NCBI GenBank assembly: GCA_964346645.1
Contig: CAYFVU010000069.1
Location: forward strand, 1-19,338
From: CAYFVU01 sp964346645
Lineage (GTDB): Bacteria; Spirochaetota; Spirochaetia; DSM-16054; Sediminispirochaetaceae
Length of the DNA stretch: 19,338 nt
Direction: 5' to 3'
Positions 1 to 6,982 of this stretch are shown here, in pieces. The notes beneath the pieces were generated by a model, which saw only the letters and a program-made list of their open reading frames with translations, had not been told where the DNA came from and did not search any database. Position numbers and translations under genes: made by a program. Numbering within the stretch: position 1 is the stretch's first letter; the number at the start of each line of letters is the position of its first letter.

Positions 1-163
1 ACTCCACGCATCTCTTTGCCTCCTTCTCGATTCTATTTCTGAGCTTTCTCCGGTACAGTACGTAGATGAGTATGCAGATCAACACGGCAATCCCTGCCGC
101 GGAGAAGACCGCAGTTGCCGTGTCTAATAAAGACGTGTCGAATAGGGATATGAGTCTATCCAT
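1..163 (-). CDS. Single-pass membrane protein, partial (C-terminus beyond left edge)
   Basis: The 54 codons present begin at an ATG at 163-161, preceded by AGGAG with a 7-nt spacer. The product starts MDRLISLFDTSLLDTATAVF, then has a hydrophobic stretch at about residues 17-37 (FSAAGIAVLICILIYVLY) followed at once by a basic, charged segment (RRKLRNRIEKEAKR). This fits one N-terminal membrane anchor with the rest in the cytoplasm by the positive-inside rule. The start overlaps the stop of the upstream gene by 8 bp, so the two are probably translationally coupled. The family cannot be recognised from this piece; it could be a small membrane protein or an anchored enzyme or coiled-coil protein. 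Confidence 0.6.
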   Translation of the reverse strand, partial: MDRLISLFDTSLLDTATAVFSAAGIAVLICILIYVLYRRKLRNRIEKEAKRCVE

Positions 164-677
164 TGTGTGCTCCTCGTTTCGAATATATCCAGTCGGAGAG
201 TGCTTCGATGAGCTCGATGTGTGTTCCGTTGAAGTAGAAGGGAGTGCGGCTGTTCAGGAAGAGTACTCCCCTCTCGGTCGACGAGACTTCGAGATACACC
301 GCAAGGGCGGAGCGAGCATTGGGAACAACCAGCAGCTGTGGAAACGGCCCCTTCGGGGTAAGCTGTACAACCGACTTGCGGAGAGTGGTCAGAATCTCGA
401 TGTGTGCACCTTCCGCCGACAGACGTTGGGGCAGCTCCTCTCCGCTCCGCTTCGCCATGAAGTTGAGCCAGGTGGCCATCTGTGCGCTCTTCGACGCGTT
501 CTTCGTCTTGGGAAAACGGTAGTATGCGGAGACGTAGGCCTCCGTCAAGCGTGCCGCGATTTCGCAATACCGCTCGGCCCGTCTCTTCTCGTCCTTCGCC
601 TCCCCGTTCGTTTCCGTGAGGGTCAAATAGGAGAAGAGACGGCTGAGCTCGGCCTCGGAGGAGGTTTCGTCTCTCAT
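156..677 (-). CDS. Conserved-looking hypothetical protein, 173 aa
   Basis: I do not recognise this protein. It is soluble, with no signal peptide or membrane segment. The first half is charged and probably helical (about residues 5-90, with many Glu, Arg and Lys). The second half looks like alternating strands and helices (about 95-165: IEILTTLRKSVVQL, PQLLVVPNARSALAVYLEV, RGVLFLNSRTPFYFNG) and ends in a helix. The start is an ATG with AAGGAG seven bases upstream; it overlaps the DUF72 stop as ATGA. Its TAG lies inside the start of the next gene. The coupling to both neighbours supports a real gene, and its job is probably linked to the membrane protein that follows. Confidence 0.75.
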   Translation of the reverse strand: MRDETSSEAELSRLFSYLTLTETNGEAKDEKRRAERYCEIAARLTEAYVSAYYRFPKTKNASKSAQMATWLNFMAKRSGEELPQRLSAEGAHIEILTTLRKSVVQLTPKGPFPQLLVVPNARSALAVYLEVSSTERGVLFLNSRTPFYFNGTHIELIEALSDWIYSKRGAHNG

Positions 678-1486
678 CCGGAGGCTCCTTCGCCGTCATC
701 TCGCCTCTCTAAGATGCTCCTGAGCATCAGCGCGTTGTCGGCCGCCTGCCCCTTGTGGTGGTTGTTGAAGGCGATGAAGAGGCGGCCGGCGGATTCTAAG
801 AGATCGAGAATGATCGGAAGGAGCTCATTCAGCTCCGATTCGCTGTACCGGTAGTCGTAGCGGCTGGTATTGTCTCCCGTCCACCAGTTCTCCGAGTTCC
901 TGCCGTGGAGGCGGAGATAGGCCGTCTGCGCCGTGCAGACCTTTTCGGTCTCCGGGAGGTTACGCAGCTGCGGGGTATCGGTTACTACCTTGCCGATACC
1001 CCGCTCCCGCAGCTCATCGTTTACCTGCGCGTCGCCCCACTCGTTGTTTCTGAACTCGACCAGGAGCGGCAGGTCGCCTTTCCTGTGCAACTCTTCGGTG
1101 AGCGATGCGAGGTAGTATCGGTTCTCCTTCGTGTAGTGAAAGCTGTAGGGAAACTGCAGGAGCACCCCCGCTAGAGAGCCGGCCTCGGCCAGCGGTGCGA
1201 TGCCCTCGAGAAAGGTGCCGGTGTGGACCTTCCATTCATCCTCACGCTCGTGAGTCATGCTGCCGTGAGCCTTGACCGAGAAGAGGAAGTGCGAAGGGGT
1301 CTTCGAGATCAATTTTTCCATGGCTCCGGCCGCCGGCTGCCGGTAGTAGGTAAAGTTGAGCTCCACGAAGGGGAAGCGTTCGGCGTAGTAGGGGAGAAAA
1401 TCGGTCTTCTTCAGGCCCGCGGGGTAGAATGGACCCACCCAATCGGCGTAGGAGAAACCGCTTGTTCCTATATAGTACGTTCCCAT
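674..1486 (-). CDS. DUF72 (YecE-type) TIM-barrel protein
   Basis: A 270-residue protein opening with GTSGFSYADWVGPFYPAGL, close to the N-terminal signature of DUF72/YecE proteins (GTSGWxYxxWxGxFYP). Further family-like blocks are FVELNFTYYRQP (about 40-51), FLFSVKAHGSMTHE (about 67-80), LLVEFRNNEWG (about 140-150) and a late AYLRLHGRNSENWWTG (about 190-205). The length is normal for the family. The fold is known to be a TIM barrel; the biochemical role is not settled. The start at 1486 has no clear Shine-Dalgarno sequence, only CGGATAG directly before the ATG, and a TATACT lies just upstream, so a local promoter with a very short leader is possible. It heads a compact run with the next two genes. 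Confidence 0.9.
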   Translation of the reverse strand: MGTYYIGTSGFSYADWVGPFYPAGLKKTDFLPYYAERFPFVELNFTYYRQPAAGAMEKLISKTPSHFLFSVKAHGSMTHEREDEWKVHTGTFLEGIAPLAEAGSLAGVLLQFPYSFHYTKENRYYLASLTEELHRKGDLPLLVEFRNNEWGDAQVNDELRERGIGKVVTDTPQLRNLPETEKVCTAQTAYLRLHGRNSENWWTGDNTSRYDYRYSESELNELLPIILDLLESAGRLFIAFNNHHKGQAADNALMLRSILERRDDGEGASG

Positions 1487-1526
1487 CTATCCGAGTATAC
1501 ACCACAACCCGCCGGTCGGGACAATA

Positions 1527-1581
1527 GGTGCCGCGGCCCCTTACCGGCGCCTGCCTACGGATCTTTACAGAGGTCTACGGA
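1527..1581. repeat. 55-bp sequence duplicated exactly across a gap (left copy)
   Basis: Bases 1527-1581, ending at the first N, are identical to 1682-1736, which begin right after the last N. Copies that abut an N run on both sides are typical of two contigs sharing a k-mer-length overlap that the scaffolder did not merge. The true genome may therefore hold one copy. The unit itself contains TACGGA twice, 20 bp apart. Confidence 0.9.
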
Positions 1582-1681
1582 NNNNNNNNNNNNNNNNNNN
1601 NNNNNNNNNNNNNNNNNNNNNNNNNNNNNNNNNNNNNNNNNNNNNNNNNNNNNNNNNNNNNNNNNNNNNNNNNNNNNNNNN
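1582..1681. other. Scaffold gap, 100 N
   Basis: Exactly 100 ambiguous bases, a conventional placeholder length. Because the flanks are the same 55 bp, the real gap may be zero, and the spacing between the MFS transporter and DUF72 genes would then be about 109 bp rather than 264 bp. Confidence 0.98.
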
Positions 1682-1736
1682 GGTGCCGCGGCCCCTTACC
1701 GGCGCCTGCCTACGGATCTTTACAGAGGTCTACGGA
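1682..1736. repeat. 55-bp sequence duplicated exactly across a gap (right copy)
   Basis: Identical to 1527-1581; see the left copy. A real tandem or dispersed intergenic repeat that broke the assembly remains possible, since repeats are also where contigs end. Confidence 0.9.
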
Positions 1737-1749
1737 GACGATTTCTCCG
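1733..1749 (-). terminator. Hairpin directly after the MFS gene
   Basis: CGGAGA (1733-1738) and TCTCCG (1744-1749) form a perfect 6-bp stem with a 5-base loop, starting one base after the MFS stop codon. There is no T-run after it on the minus strand, so it may stabilise the mRNA 3' end or act as a weak or Rho-assisted terminator rather than a classic intrinsic one. Confidence 0.35.
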
Positions 1750-1750
1750 G

Positions 1751-3130
1751 CTATTCGGGTCTCCTGACCCAGAAAGAGCCGATGAAGAGCAGGATGGACA
1801 CCGCAAGTAAGAAGAGGGCGATCGTGCCGTAACTGCCCGAGAGGTCGAGCGAGAGGCTGAAGAAGTAGGGGCCGATCGCGCTGCCGGCCACCGTCCAGGC
1901 CATGGCGAAGCCCGAGACCTCGCCGAGGTGGAGAATACCGTAGTAGCGTGGCCAGGTGATGTTGCTGGTGATGCCCATCATCCCCTGGTTCATCCCCATT
2001 CCCACAATGACCAGGAGGGCCGGCGCCCCGGCGCCGAGCGCCCAAACGCCGGCGCTCAAAAGGATTGCTCCGAAGAGATGCAGGCTCACCAGCCACTTCA
2101 GACGGATGTAGTCGCTTATCCAGCTGCCGAAGAACTGTACGGAGACGGCGACGATCGCCGAAGGGAGAAAGATGTTTACCGCGTCCTCCCGAGTGAGACC
2201 GGATGTTTCGAATATGCTCACCACGTGGAAGGTAAAGGCCGTTAACAGGAGCGCCGAGACTCCGAGCGTGAGGGTGAAGATCCAGAAGGAGTAGGTGCGC
2301 TTAGCCTCCTTCAGACTGAAGTCGCGGACGGCAACGGTGTCGGAGTGGCTCTTCTTCGCCGGACCCTTCATGCCGCCGTCGGGCTCGAGGCCGAAGATCT
2401 GTGGCGAGTCACGATAGAATATCCAGATGAGCACGGCGAAGCCGATGAGCACGAGAGCGAGTATCCTCCACGCCCCGCGCCAGCTCGTCATTCCCACCAG
2501 ATCGTCGAGCACGCGGGGTGCAAGAGAGAAACCGAGGGAAATAGCGGCACCGAGCACCGCATTGGCAACCCCGCGGCGCCGCTCGAACCACTTCATCACC
2601 ATGTTGCGGGAGACGAGGGTCAGTGTTCCCTGTCCGAAGAGACGGAGCATGAAGAATCCGAAGGAGATGACCGCGAAGGTGATAATGATCGGTATCGCAG
2701 AGCCGGATGTCTGCGCGAAGGCCCCCACGCTTCCTATCAGGGAGGAGGAGATGAGATCGCTGAAGGAGAGGTATATGAGGGAGAGGCCGAGGAGCAGGCT
2801 CACCGCGATGCCGGTTATGCGGGCCCCGTAGCGGTCATACGCGCTGCCCGCCTTGCTGAGCATGAGTGCGCTCGAGACGGTTCCCACGAGGTAGGCCATG
2901 CTGAGTATACTGCGTTCGAGGCCGAGGGCCTCGATGAGGAAGTCGGTAAAGACGGAGACCCCTACCGTCTGGCCCGGAATACTCATCAATATGCCGATGG
3001 TGCCGAAGGCGAGAACGGTCCAGCCGTAGAAAAAGGGAGATTGGCCCGGATGAAAGGGCAGACCTGCGCTGCGCGTATCTCCGCGGGGTCTCTGCTTTGT
3101 CGTAGAAATCATAGAGGCCGAGCCTACCAC
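1751..3130 (-). CDS. Major facilitator superfamily transporter, OFA (oxalate/formate antiporter)-like
   Basis: A 459-residue, very hydrophobic protein with about 12 membrane segments in two halves split by a cytoplasmic loop near residues 225-255 (GLEPDGGMKGPAKKSHSD). TM1 opens with FFYGWTVLAFGTIGILMS, usual in OFA/monocarboxylate-type MFS proteins. The loop after TM2 carries GSAYDRYGAR, an MFS motif A variant with the Asp-Arg pair, and a conserved-looking MKWFERRRGVANA follows TM4. The substrate cannot be told; small organic anions are likely from the family. The start is uncertain: GTG at 3130 has AAAGG eight bases upstream, while an in-frame ATG at 3112 has a weaker site. The gene diverges from EF-G. 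Confidence 0.88.
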   Translation of the reverse strand: MVGSASMISTTKQRPRGDTRSAGLPFHPGQSPFFYGWTVLAFGTIGILMSIPGQTVGVSVFTDFLIEALGLERSILSMAYLVGTVSSALMLSKAGSAYDRYGARITGIAVSLLLGLSLIYLSFSDLISSSLIGSVGAFAQTSGSAIPIIITFAVISFGFFMLRLFGQGTLTLVSRNMVMKWFERRRGVANAVLGAAISLGFSLAPRVLDDLVGMTSWRGAWRILALVLIGFAVLIWIFYRDSPQIFGLEPDGGMKGPAKKSHSDTVAVRDFSLKEAKRTYSFWIFTLTLGVSALLLTAFTFHVVSIFETSGLTREDAVNIFLPSAIVAVSVQFFGSWISDYIRLKWLVSLHLFGAILLSAGVWALGAGAPALLVIVGMGMNQGMMGITSNITWPRYYGILHLGEVSGFAMAWTVAGSAIGPYFFSLSLDLSGSYGTIALFLLAVSILLFIGSFWVRRPE

Positions 3131-3165
3131 TCGAGCAGCCTTTGTACAATAAGGCAGTAATGGGA

Positions 3166-3194
3166 TTGAATTTATTTTGAGAATACTCTACACT
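3166..3194 (+). promoter_or_regulatory. Sigma-70-type promoter for the EF-G gene
   Basis: TTGAAT (3166-3171), a 17-bp spacer and TACACT (3189-3194) match the housekeeping consensus at 4 of 6 bases each with ideal spacing. The predicted start near 3201 gives a leader of about 136 nt. The complementary strand of the same -35 block reads TTCAAT toward the MFS gene, so divergent promoters may share this element. Confidence 0.6.
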
Positions 3195-3200
3195 ACGATC

Positions 3201-3336
3201 CCCAAGTGGCTGAGTGAAACCACCAGAGTCATCCAGTTGGATTATACCACGACTCTTGTATGTCTACAAGGAAAAACCGAATAAGCGGTTCCACGTACGG
3301 AACATAAGTTTTAGATCCATAAAGAGGAGAGAGAGA
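3201..3336 (+). promoter_or_regulatory. Structured 5' leader of EF-G, candidate cis-regulatory RNA
   Basis: Several perfect inverted repeats crowd this leader. GTGG 3206-3209 pairs with CCAC 3220-3223. AGAGTC 3225-3230 pairs with GACTCT 3251-3256, enclosing ATCC 3231-3234 with GGAT 3239-3242. CTTGTA 3255-3260 pairs with TACAAG 3265-3270 over a 4-base loop. GTTCC 3288-3292 pairs with GGAAC 3299-3303. Competing pairings exist: CCAC recurs at 3247-3250, ATCCA recurs at 3315-3319 just before the ribosome site, and CTCTT 3253-3257 can pair with AAGAG 3322-3326 in the ribosome-binding region. I recognise no known riboswitch class; a regulatory role is inference. Confidence 0.5.
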
Positions 3337-5439
3337 ATGAGTACTCCCGACATAACGAAACTGAGGAATATTGGAATCAGTGCGCATATAGATTCCGGTA
3401 AGACCACCCTTACCGAGCGTATTCTCTTCTATTCCAAACGGATCCACGCCATACACGAGGTGCGTGGAAAAGATGGTGTCGGTGCAACCATGGACTCGAT
3501 GGAGCTCGAGAAGGAGCGGGGTATTACCATCGCCTCTGCGGCTACCAACGTAAAGTGGAAAGACCACCCGATCAATATTATCGACACTCCGGGACACGTC
3601 GACTTCACCATCGAAGTAGAGAGAGCCCTCCGCGTACTCGACGGGGCGGTCCTCGTCCTCTGTTCGGTAGGCGGAGTGCAGTCCCAGTCGATTACCGTAG
3701 ATCGCCAGATGAAGCGCTACAACGTGCCGAGGCTCGCCTTCGTCAACAAGTGCGACCGCGCCGGGGCGAATCCCCTCCGTGTAAGGGACCAGCTCGAGGA
3801 GAAGCTCGACCACAACGCGGTCCTCATGCAGATTCCCATCGGACTCGAGGACAAGCACGAAGGGGTAGTAGATCTCGTGACCATGAAGGCCAACTACTTT
3901 CACGGTGCCGCCGGCGAAAAGGTGGTCGAAGAGGAGATCCCCGAGGATCTCAAGCAGCTGGCCGAAGAGAAGCGCGAGGTCATGCTCGACGCGGTCTCCA
4001 TGTACTCCGACGAGCTAATGGAGGCGATGCTTGAGGGCGGTGTTACCGAGGATATGGTGCACGAAGCGGTGCGCAGGGCGACTCTAGACCAGGAGATCAC
4101 CCCCGTCTACATGGGCTCCGCCTACAAGAACAAGGGAGTGCAGACCCTGCTCAACGCCATCATCCGCTACCTCCCCAATCCCACGGAGATGAGCACTAAC
4201 GCCCTCGACCTCGACAACAACGAGGAACCTGTCAAGCTCGAGGCCGTCGACGACAAGCCGACAGTGTCCCTCGCCTTCAAGCTGGAGGACGGCCAATATG
4301 GCCAGCTCACCTACATTCGTATCTACCAGGGAAAGGTGAAGAAGGGGGACGAGCTCTATAACGTACGTTCCAAGAAGAGATTCAAGGTAGGACGGCTGAT
4401 CAAGATGCACGCCGACCACATGGAAGACATAAACGATGCGGGTGCGGGAGAGATCGCCGCCCTCTTCGGCATAGACTGCGCCTCCGGCGACACCTTCACC
4501 AGCGGTGATCTCAACTACTCGATGACGAGCATGTTCGTTCCCAATCCGGTTATCGACCTCGCCGTTACCCCAAAGGACGGTAAGTCGGGTGACAACATGG
4601 CAAAGGCCCTCAACAGGTTCACCAAAGAGGATCCCACGTTCCGCACCTACGTAGACCCGGAGACGAACCAGACCATCATCCAGGGAATGGGCGAGCTCCA
4701 CCTCGATGTCTACATCACCCGAATGAAGCGTGAGTACAACGCGGATGTCGAAACAGGGATGCCGCAGGTAGCCTACCGCGAGGCGATCAGTCAGGGGGTG
4801 GACTTCGACTATACCCACAAGAAGCAGACCGGAGGCGCCGGGCAGTTCGGCCGCGTCGTCGGCCGCATAGAGCCGCTGGAGGAAGAGGAGAAGAACTACG
4901 AGTTCGTCAACGAAATCAAGGGCGGCGTCATCCCGACCGAGTACATTCCCTCCTGCGACAAGGGCTTTCAGAATGCCCTCGAGAAGGGGTCTCTCATCGG
5001 TTTTCCCATCGTCGGAGTGCGAGTCATTTTGAGGGACGGACAGTTTCACGCCGTCGACTCTTCTGAGATGGCCTTCCAGACCGCAGCCTTCATGGCCCTC
5101 CGACAGAGCTACCCCAAGGCGAGGCCGATCATACTCGAACCGATCATGAAGGTCTCGGTAGAGGGACCGACGGAGTTCCAGGGCAACATCTTCGCCAGCA
5201 TAAACCAGCGAAGGGGTATCATCGTGAGCACGATCGAAGAAGGAGCCTTTTTCAGCGTCGAGGCTGAGGTGCCCCTCAGCGAGATGTTCGGCTACTCCAC
5301 CAACATCCGCTCTCTGACCCAGGGCAAGGCGGAGTACACCATGGAGTTCTTGAAGTACGGTAAGGTTCCTCAGAGCATTGCCGAAGAGCTCATCAAGCAG
5401 CACGAGGAAAAGAGGAAAAAAGAGCAGGCGAACGCTTAA
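3337..5439 (+). CDS. fusA: Elongation factor G, mitochondrial EFG1/spirochaete (spdEFG1) type
   Basis: A 700-residue translational GTPase that drives translocation of tRNA and mRNA on the ribosome. The G domain shows G1 AHIDSGKTT (16-24), G2 RGITI (61-65), G3 DTPGH (83-87), G4 NKCD (137-140) and a GSA block for G5. HEVRGKDGVGATMDSMELEK (40-59) and the Ser in HIDSGKTT closely match mitochondrial EFG1, where ordinary bacterial EF-G has HIDAGKTT. Domains II-V follow at full length (GGAGQFGRVVGRIEP in domain IV). The ATG at 3337 has AGAGGAG before it; the 41 in-frame codons upstream are not EF-G-like and lie in the leader. The gene stands alone rather than in a str operon. Confidence 0.97.
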   Translation: MSTPDITKLRNIGISAHIDSGKTTLTERILFYSKRIHAIHEVRGKDGVGATMDSMELEKERGITIASAATNVKWKDHPINIIDTPGHVDFTIEVERALRVLDGAVLVLCSVGGVQSQSITVDRQMKRYNVPRLAFVNKCDRAGANPLRVRDQLEEKLDHNAVLMQIPIGLEDKHEGVVDLVTMKANYFHGAAGEKVVEEEIPEDLKQLAEEKREVMLDAVSMYSDELMEAMLEGGVTEDMVHEAVRRATLDQEITPVYMGSAYKNKGVQTLLNAIIRYLPNPTEMSTNALDLDNNEEPVKLEAVDDKPTVSLAFKLEDGQYGQLTYIRIYQGKVKKGDELYNVRSKKRFKVGRLIKMHADHMEDINDAGAGEIAALFGIDCASGDTFTSGDLNYSMTSMFVPNPVIDLAVTPKDGKSGDNMAKALNRFTKEDPTFRTYVDPETNQTIIQGMGELHLDVYITRMKREYNADVETGMPQVAYREAISQGVDFDYTHKKQTGGAGQFGRVVGRIEPLEEEEKNYEFVNEIKGGVIPTEYIPSCDKGFQNALEKGSLIGFPIVGVRVILRDGQFHAVDSSEMAFQTAAFMALRQSYPKARPIILEPIMKVSVEGPTEFQGNIFASINQRRGIIVSTIEEGAFFSVEAEVPLSEMFGYSTNIRSLTQGKAEYTMEFLKYGKVPQSIAEELIKQHEEKRKKEQANA

Positions 5440-5463
5440 TCTCTACTTGTCGGTTGGATTCGG

Positions 5464-5502
5464 CCTGTTCACACTGGTATTTGCGTGTGAACAGGTTATA
5501 CT
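5464..5502 (+). terminator. 11-bp perfect inverted repeat after EF-G (terminator or operator)
   Basis: CCTGTTCACAC (5464-5474) is the exact reverse complement of GTGTGAACAGG (5485-5495), separated by 10 bases and followed by TTATACTTT. The position, 24 bp after the EF-G stop, suggests a terminator with an imperfect U tract. TATACT at 5497-5502 also resembles a -10 box for the next gene, without a clear -35, so an operator role for the dyad is the alternative. Confidence 0.55.
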
Positions 5503-5565
5503 TTAGAGTAGAAGTAAACGTGTCGTGTCATAGTAATTAGGAGATGATCAGGAGGAATATTCTGT

Positions 5566-6273
5566 ATGGTAAAATCTGAGCTGATAAAGAGGAGCCCCCT
5601 TCGTATTTTCGAGAAGTCGATCCACGGCGGAGTGGGGAGCGGGCATATCGGGGTAATCGCATCAAAGAAGGGGGTCGGGAAGACCGCCTGCCTTACCCAC
5701 ATAGCGGTGGATAAGCTCTTTCAGGAACGCAAAGTCATACACGTATCGTTTGCCTCGAATGTCGACCACATCGTTGCGTGGTACGAAGATATTTTTCAGG
5801 AAATCGCAAAGAAACGGGAGCTCGATCACGCCGTCGAAGTGCACGACGATATTGTGAAGAACCGGGTGATCATGAACTTCAACCAAGAGGGAGTAGACAC
5901 CGAACAGATTCTTCAAAGTCTCGAGGCACTCATAAACGACGGTAACTTTCATGCCGATTCTATCATCTTCGACGGTTACACGGTGAGCAACGCGACTTCC
6001 GAAGATCTACAGAAGATCAAAGGATTTGCTGAAAAACTGGAGCTGGAGATCTGGTTCTCCATCTCCCTTTCCGATGAAAAGGAGAATCCCTTCAATGATC
6101 AAAATATCCCCGAGATACTCGAGGGAGTGGTTGATCAGATCGACGTGATCATCAACCTGAAGCATGAAGGGGACTACATCCATCTCGAGGTGGCGAAGGA
6201 TCACGAGATGATCGAGGCTAAGGACATGGAGTTGAGACTCGATCCGAAGACCCTCCTCATCGCGGAGGAGTAG
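5566..6273 (+). CDS. P-loop ATPase of unknown function (KaiC/RecA- or MinD-like)
   Basis: A 235-residue cytoplasmic protein. GVIASKKGVGKTA (29-41) is a P-loop. It has Ser where the first Gly of GxxxxGKT is usual and resembles the deviant Walker A of MinD/ParA (KGGVGKT) in keeping a Lys before the glycines. A hydrophobic strand ending in Asp, ADSIIFDG (about 145-152), fits Walker B. The rest is mixed helix and strand with an acidic character, and there is no DNA-binding or membrane segment. The start has AGGAGG at 5550-5555, ten bases upstream. It stands alone between EF-G and the convergent nth operon. The role is unknown; an ATP-dependent regulatory or partitioning-like switch is only a guess. 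Confidence 0.85.
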   Translation: MVKSELIKRSPLRIFEKSIHGGVGSGHIGVIASKKGVGKTACLTHIAVDKLFQERKVIHVSFASNVDHIVAWYEDIFQEIAKKRELDHAVEVHDDIVKNRVIMNFNQEGVDTEQILQSLEALINDGNFHADSIIFDGYTVSNATSEDLQKIKGFAEKLELEIWFSISLSDEKENPFNDQNIPEILEGVVDQIDVIINLKHEGDYIHLEVAKDHEMIEAKDMELRLDPKTLLIAEE

Positions 6274-6293
6274 CGGCGGAGCCGAATAAAACG

Positions 6294-6327
6294 GAGCCGG
6301 GGCCCACGAGGTTACCGGCTCTTTTTT
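6294..6327. terminator. Bidirectional intrinsic terminator between convergent genes
   Basis: GAGCCGG (6294-6300) and CCGGCTC (6315-6321) form a 7-bp GC-rich stem over a 14-base loop. On the plus strand six T follow (6322-6327), ending the ATPase gene. On the minus strand the stem is followed by CGTTTTATT, ending the nth operon. The stem overlaps the nth stop codon. Confidence 0.8.
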
Positions 6328-6968
6328 ACGCCTATGCGCGGGCAGCGTTCGGCGAGTGGACAGCGAGAGCAGTGCGGAGAGACGGGACTGCAGAGGGCCT
6401 GGCCGAAGCGTACGAATAGCTCGTTTATCGGTATCCAGAACCTTTGGGGAAGGTGATCCATGAGTGCCTTCTCAGTTTTCTCCGGAGTCGGGGTAGAGAC
6501 CCAGCCGAGGCGGTTAGAGATGCGGTGCACATGGGTGTCGACGCAGATGTAGGGCTGTCCGTAGCCTATACTCAGGGTCAGGTTGGCGGTCTTGAGGCCT
6601 ACACCGGGCATGGCGAGGAGGGACTCCCTGTCTCCGGGGACCTCACCGCCGTGCTCTTCTAAGAGAATGCGACAAATCTCGCGGATGTTCTTCGCCTTTA
6701 CCCGGTAAAAGCCGGCGGGATAGATGAGTCCCTGGATCTGCTCCTCATCGAGCTCAGCCATGGCTGCGGGTGTCGGGGCCTCGGCAAAGAGCCGTTTAGA
6801 TGCCTCGATCGTCACTTCGTCTTTCGTTCTGAGGGATATGACGGTGGAGATGAGGATCTTGAACGGATCCCGCTCCGTGCCGGCCACTTCGGAGACGGAG
6901 GGTATCCGGTGCTCCTCTACGGCCCGCTCTATGCGGGGAAGCACCCAATCTACCGGCGGTGAGCCCAT
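6312..6968 (-). CDS. nth: Endonuclease III, DNA glycosylase/AP lyase
   Basis: A 218-residue base-excision repair enzyme that removes oxidised pyrimidines and cleaves at abasic sites. The helix-hairpin-helix LLAMPGVGLKTAN (117-129) carries the catalytic Lys126, and VDTHVHR supplies Asp144, matching Lys120 and Asp138 of the E. coli enzyme. Four cysteines (193, 200, 203, 209) in the C-x6-C-x2-C-x5-C pattern bind the [4Fe-4S] cluster. The ISLRTKD block (44-50) replaces the SAQATD of E. coli and recalls thermophile and archaeal forms. The ATG at 6968 is chosen; an in-frame TTG at 6974 has AGGA six bases upstream and could be the real start. The open frame runs far upstream into ispF but is not Nth-like there. 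Last gene of the carD operon, 14 bp after ispF. Confidence 0.93.
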   Translation of the reverse strand: MGSPPVDWVLPRIERAVEEHRIPSVSEVAGTERDPFKILISTVISLRTKDEVTIEASKRLFAEAPTPAAMAELDEEQIQGLIYPAGFYRVKAKNIREICRILLEEHGGEVPGDRESLLAMPGVGLKTANLTLSIGYGQPYICVDTHVHRISNRLGWVSTPTPEKTEKALMDHLPQRFWIPINELFVRFGQALCSPVSPHCSRCPLAERCPRIGVKKSR

Positions 6969-6982
6969 GCGCAACGGCCGTC

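Noticed and set aside
3201..3275. tRNA-Ser/Leu-like start (AAGTGGCTGAGTG) with several stems
   Set aside because: No 7-bp acceptor stem, no GTTCRA T-loop and no anticodon arm in register; better explained as leader structure.
3214..3336. 41-codon N-terminal extension of EF-G
   Set aside because: Not EF-G-like, lies over hairpins, and the ATG at 3337 has the ribosome site.
4084..5403. 439-codon open frame antisense to EF-G
   Set aside because: Shadow frame caused by GC-rich codon bias of EF-G; no recognisable domain and no ribosome site.
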